DNA from: JACKHO01 sp041398745
GTDB taxonomy: Bacteria; Planctomycetota; Planctomycetia; Planctomycetales; Planctomycetaceae
Assembly (NCBI GenBank): GCA_041398745.1
Contig: JAWKUB010000006.1
Location: 62,001-126,000 of the forward strand
DNA length: 64,000 nucleotides
Direction of reading: 5' to 3'
Made by a program: the position numbers and the translations under genes. The notes under the pieces are model-generated. The model did not search any database, was not told the DNA's origin, and saw only the letters and a list, made by a program, of their open reading frames with translations. Positions 61,771-64,000 of this stretch are shown here, piece after piece. Positions within the stretch are counted from its first letter, which is position 1; every line of letters starts with the position of its first letter.

Positions 61771-62655
61771 TCATAAGTCGTAAACAGCTTTTGCCAATTG
61801 CCTTACGTGTTCCGGCGTAGTGCCGCAACAGCCGCCTAGAAGCTTAATTTCAGATGTTTTCCAGGCTTGAGCGTGTACGGCGTAAACTGCCGGATTAACG
61901 GCCTCTGTTTTGACCCAAGACCCGTTCGCCAACAGTCTTCCGGTATTCGCGTACGCCCCGAGGGCAACGCATGAGGGGATTGTCACCTGAGCAACGGCAG
62001 GCAAGATGTCCTCTGCCGGAATGCAGTTGAGGAGGAGCCCGTCAATTTCCAGTTTGGTCACCGCGTTGATGGCCTCCTGCAGCGGCTCACCAGAGAGGAG
62101 CCTGGCCCCACCAGGAAGTTCAGCAAGCGTGAAGCTGACGAGCACGGGCAGACCCGTATCTGTGGCAGCCTTGGCTGCGATAACTGCTTCGCGGATGGTA
62201 ATTTGAGTCTCGACGAGCAGGCAGTCAACGCCAGCCGAAGCTAGATGTTCCGTATGGGCAGCATGCTCGTCCTCAAGTTCGCCAAGCGAGGGAGTAAGTT
62301 GAGGAGAGTAACAATCCTCCAGCGGCGCGATCGATCCCGCTACGAAGTACTTCTCTGTTCCTGCCGTACGGGCAATTTCGACGGCCCGCACTGTCAATCC
62401 CTTCGCTCGATGCAAGAACCCTGCCTCCCGCAAGTTGCGTGCATGCGTGCGAAATGTATTTGCTGTAATGAGTTGCGCACCTGCTTCAACGTAGTCTCGG
62501 TGGATTTGCTGGAGCAACTCGGGGGCTTGGAGAATCGCCGAGGCGGACCAGAGCGGCGGTGTCAGTTCGAGGCCGCGTCGAGTGAGTTCTGTTCCTGTTG
62601 CCCCATCCATAATCAGGGGGACGTCGGAATTCAGACGAGTACGGAAGTCAGACAT
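61771..62655 (-). CDS. Homocysteine S-methyltransferase family protein
   Basis: The 294-residue protein has the zinc-binding Cys set C211 (LLLNC), C276 and C277 (LGGCCGTTP) and the N-terminal MDGATGTELTRRG of the Hcy-binding barrel. It moves a methyl group from S-methylmethionine, betaine or a related donor to homocysteine; the donor is not readable. It is shorter than MetH and has no cobalamin domain. A 34-codon frame overlaps its start by 25 bases (next entry). ATG 62655 has no clear ribosome site, because the preceding bases are Pro codons of that frame. Confidence 0.9.
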   Translation of the reverse strand: MSDFRTRLNSDVPLIMDGATGTELTRRGLELTPPLWSASAILQAPELLQQIHRDYVEAGAQLITANTFRTHARNLREAGFLHRAKGLTVRAVEIARTAGTEKYFVAGSIAPLEDCYSPQLTPSLGELEDEHAAHTEHLASAGVDCLLVETQITIREAVIAAKAATDTGLPVLVSFTLAELPGGARLLSGEPLQEAINAVTKLEIDGLLLNCIPAEDILPAVAQVTIPSCVALGAYANTGRLLANGSWVKTEAVNPAVYAVHAQAWKTSEIKLLGGCCGTTPEHVRQLAKAVYDL

Positions 62656-62735
62656 TCAGGGGGACGGGGCGGGGGCGTGTCGGCATCGAACGAATCAACG
62701 TAGTCGAGAATGAACTGCCGCTTGGAGCAAGCCAT
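62631..62735 (-). CDS. Possible 34-residue overlapping upstream ORF
   Basis: ATG 62735 opens a frame of 34 codons that begins MACSKRQFILDYVDSFD, passes a Pro-rich stretch and stops at 62631, 25 bases into the methyltransferase-like gene. The coding sense is good for a short frame, and stop-start coupling is possible. It could also be a leader that regulates the next gene, or chance. No family is recognised. Confidence 0.3.
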   Translation of the reverse strand: MACSKRQFILDYVDSFDADTPPPRPPECLTSVLV

Positions 62736-62843
62736 TCCAATTACCCATTGCATTGTCTGACAGAAGAGTATCCGTTAAAAGGGCACCACGATTTTGACTT
62801 TCCAGAAAATGAATTTCTGACTTACGCCCCAACAGGAATGGCC

Positions 62844-63461
62844 ATGTTTCGGTTCCGTCCCGCTGCATACGTAGCCCTGCTCCTTTACCCCGCGATTTTT
62901 CGTGCTCTCCCGTTCATTCTCGGGCGATTCGGTCTCGACATTTCCGTTGTCGACGGAGCTTTTCTGTGGGGATTGACCCCTGTATTCGCTCTGGGGATGT
63001 TCAGTACGGCCCACGCCAAGCGTACCTGGGAGGGGTTTCTCCTGCCTTTCGCTGGCTGGCTTCTGGGCGACCTCATTATTCGCTGGGCAACCAACGAGTG
63101 GGGGTTCTTCTATCCTGGCTGGTATTTCAACTACCTTGGCTTCGTCGCCTTGTGTGCCAGCGGGCTTCTGCTCCGCAAAAAGTACAACATGCCTCAGGTG
63201 CTGGGCATTGCGTCGCTTGGCAGTGTTATGTTCTTTCTGGTCTCGAATTTCGGCTCATGGATTGCCTGGGACACCTACCCGCACACTGCAACTGGATTGG
63301 TCGCCTGCTACGCCGCAGGATTGCCGTTCATCAAATACCAGTTTGTCAGCACGCTTCTGTTCTCAGCCCTCTGCTTTAGCCCTGTAGGACGCAGCCACCT
63401 CGTCTACGAAACCGCGACCGATTCAGGCGTCGATACCGAACTAGCTCCAGCAAGAGTGTAA
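62844..63461 (+). CDS. DUF6580-like polytopic membrane protein
   Basis: AGGA at 62834-62837 before ATG 62844 (MFRFRPAAYVAL) gives 205 residues; longer starts to 62748 look non-coding. About six spans are visible, and SNFGSWIAWDTYPHTATGLVACYAAGLPF matches the C-terminal signature I recall from DUF6580, which is thought to be a transport protein related to the energy-coupling S components. Its substrate is unknown. It is divergent from the homocysteine methyltransferase-like gene. Confidence 0.72.
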   Translation: MFRFRPAAYVALLLYPAIFRALPFILGRFGLDISVVDGAFLWGLTPVFALGMFSTAHAKRTWEGFLLPFAGWLLGDLIIRWATNEWGFFYPGWYFNYLGFVALCASGLLLRKKYNMPQVLGIASLGSVMFFLVSNFGSWIAWDTYPHTATGLVACYAAGLPFIKYQFVSTLLFSALCFSPVGRSHLVYETATDSGVDTELAPARV

Positions 63462-63633
63462 GTGGTCTGGCGTCAGAGTATGTCGGGCGTCCCACTCAAC
63501 GAGAAAAACCCACGCGCGCAATAGCAGTCGCATGGGGCCTCCGTGACAGGAGGTAGTGGGGAACGGCGAAATCTAGAGCGAGATCGCCAGCGTAGAAATC
63601 TTTCGCCGGATCGGACGTCCGAACAGATTGGCC
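63462..63633. other. Convergent intergenic gap
   Basis: 172 bp between the DUF6580-like gene and the tail of the last gene. I see no gene, terminator or repeat. Confidence 0.6.
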
Positions 63634-64000
63634 TTACGGCGAAGTTGGCAAGGTAATTACTTTTTCGCCGTCAGTTGAAAACGTGGCCGGATGACGGAAC
63701 TTCGTGTCGTTCCAACCCTCGTCACCACTTGTGAAGTAGGCGAATCGGCCTTTGCCGGCAGGCACCTTAATGGTGATGGGCTCGTCACTGTGTTTCAGCG
63801 TTCCAACCGCAAGTCCGGGGAACTTTTCGTGCACATCGCTGGGCGTTACCCACAACTCAACTTCTTCGTTCGGTTTGAGATTGCTGGTGTCGACTGTCAT
63901 TTCAATCCAAGGACGAAGAACATACGTTGCATCTGATGCTGCGAGTTGTCCGTTCACTATACGGTAACCGGACTCATGGAGCATGAGTGTCAGGTACTTG
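63634..64000 (-). CDS. C-terminal part of an unrecognised protein (cut by window edge)
   Basis: The frame is open from the window edge (KYLTLMLHESG...) to the stop at 63634, at least 122 residues. ATG 63984 is an internal Met more likely than a start. The product is soluble and beta-rich: YVLRPWIEMTVDTSN, VELWVTPSDVHEKFPG, FAYFTSGDEGWND. I do not recognise a family. Confidence 0.6.
   Translation of the reverse strand, partial: KYLTLMLHESGYRIVNGQLAASDATYVLRPWIEMTVDTSNLKPNEEVELWVTPSDVHEKFPGLAVGTLKHSDEPITIKVPAGKGRFAYFTSGDEGWNDTKFRHPATFSTDGEKVITLPTSP

Noticed and set aside
1..64000. tRNA, rRNA, CRISPR array, riboswitch
   Set aside because: No cloverleaf with a T-loop GTTCGAATC core, no regularly spaced repeats, and no known riboswitch core was found in the gaps by eye; a covariance-model search would be decisive.

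Overview
The window looks like chromosomal DNA of a planctomycete (phylum Planctomycetota, order Planctomycetales or close to it). The signs are two DUF1501 proteins with Tat-type leaders, a giant DUF4175-like Gln/Ala-rich membrane protein, a beta-helix exoprotein with the N-terminal LExLEDRTLL-type motif, a Ser/Thr kinase carrying DLG in place of DFG, a duplicated ExbD set, and the hopanoid enzyme HpnH. No tRNA, rRNA, CRISPR array or prophage was seen. Most of the window is ordinary chromosome with one insertion sequence and several families of short intergenic repeats.

Layout. 1-5860 (minus strand): start of an O-antigen-ligase-like membrane protein and the DUF4175-like giant. 6115-13151 (plus): secreted M28 peptidase, sugar-nucleotide epimerase, PcrA/UvrD helicase overlapping or abutting an AlkA-like glycosylase, then scpB; this is a DNA maintenance group. 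13338-18204: small zinc proteins, a TfoX C-terminal-domain protein, a methyltransferase, a VWA protein and an SPFH-GYF protein ended by a good terminator. 18442-20535 (minus): hpnH followed by a coiled-coil protein, a 25-codon overlapping ORF and a CPCC protein. 20747-24472: duplicated beta-helix/VCBS exoprotein. 24920-31346: two DUF1501 genes, two unrecognised small proteins, and an IS66-family element inserted in a 140-bp dispersed repeat. 31359-36413: an RND efflux permease divergent from dnaX. 36735-41165 (minus): Ser/Thr kinase, PEP-hydrolase-like TIM barrel and Tm-1-like (UPF0261) protein. 41546-54282 (plus): an eight-gene locus built on ExbB and two ExbD proteins. 54378-57092: M20 peptidase and serS. 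57199-61398 (minus): barrel-plus-beta-helix surface protein. 61771-64000: homocysteine methyltransferase-like protein, DUF6580-like membrane protein and the tail of an unknown protein.

The most interesting points are as follows. (1) dnaX carries an A10 tract with an upstream Shine-Dalgarno-like AGAGGA, and both alternative frames stop almost at once. This predicts separate tau and gamma forms by frameshifting or slippage. (2) In the 41546-54282 locus an ExbB/ExbD/ExbD proton channel is encoded with a TonB-like single-span protein, a TPR/PQQ-propeller protein, a TPR-fused family-5 solute-binding protein with no ABC transporter, a secreted unknown and an esterase fusion. It looks like an energised envelope machine whose role I cannot name. 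(3) The IS66-type element is intact, has 12-bp perfect ends and a 9-bp target duplication, and interrupts one of three copies of a ~140-bp repeat, so the empty site can be read from the other copies.
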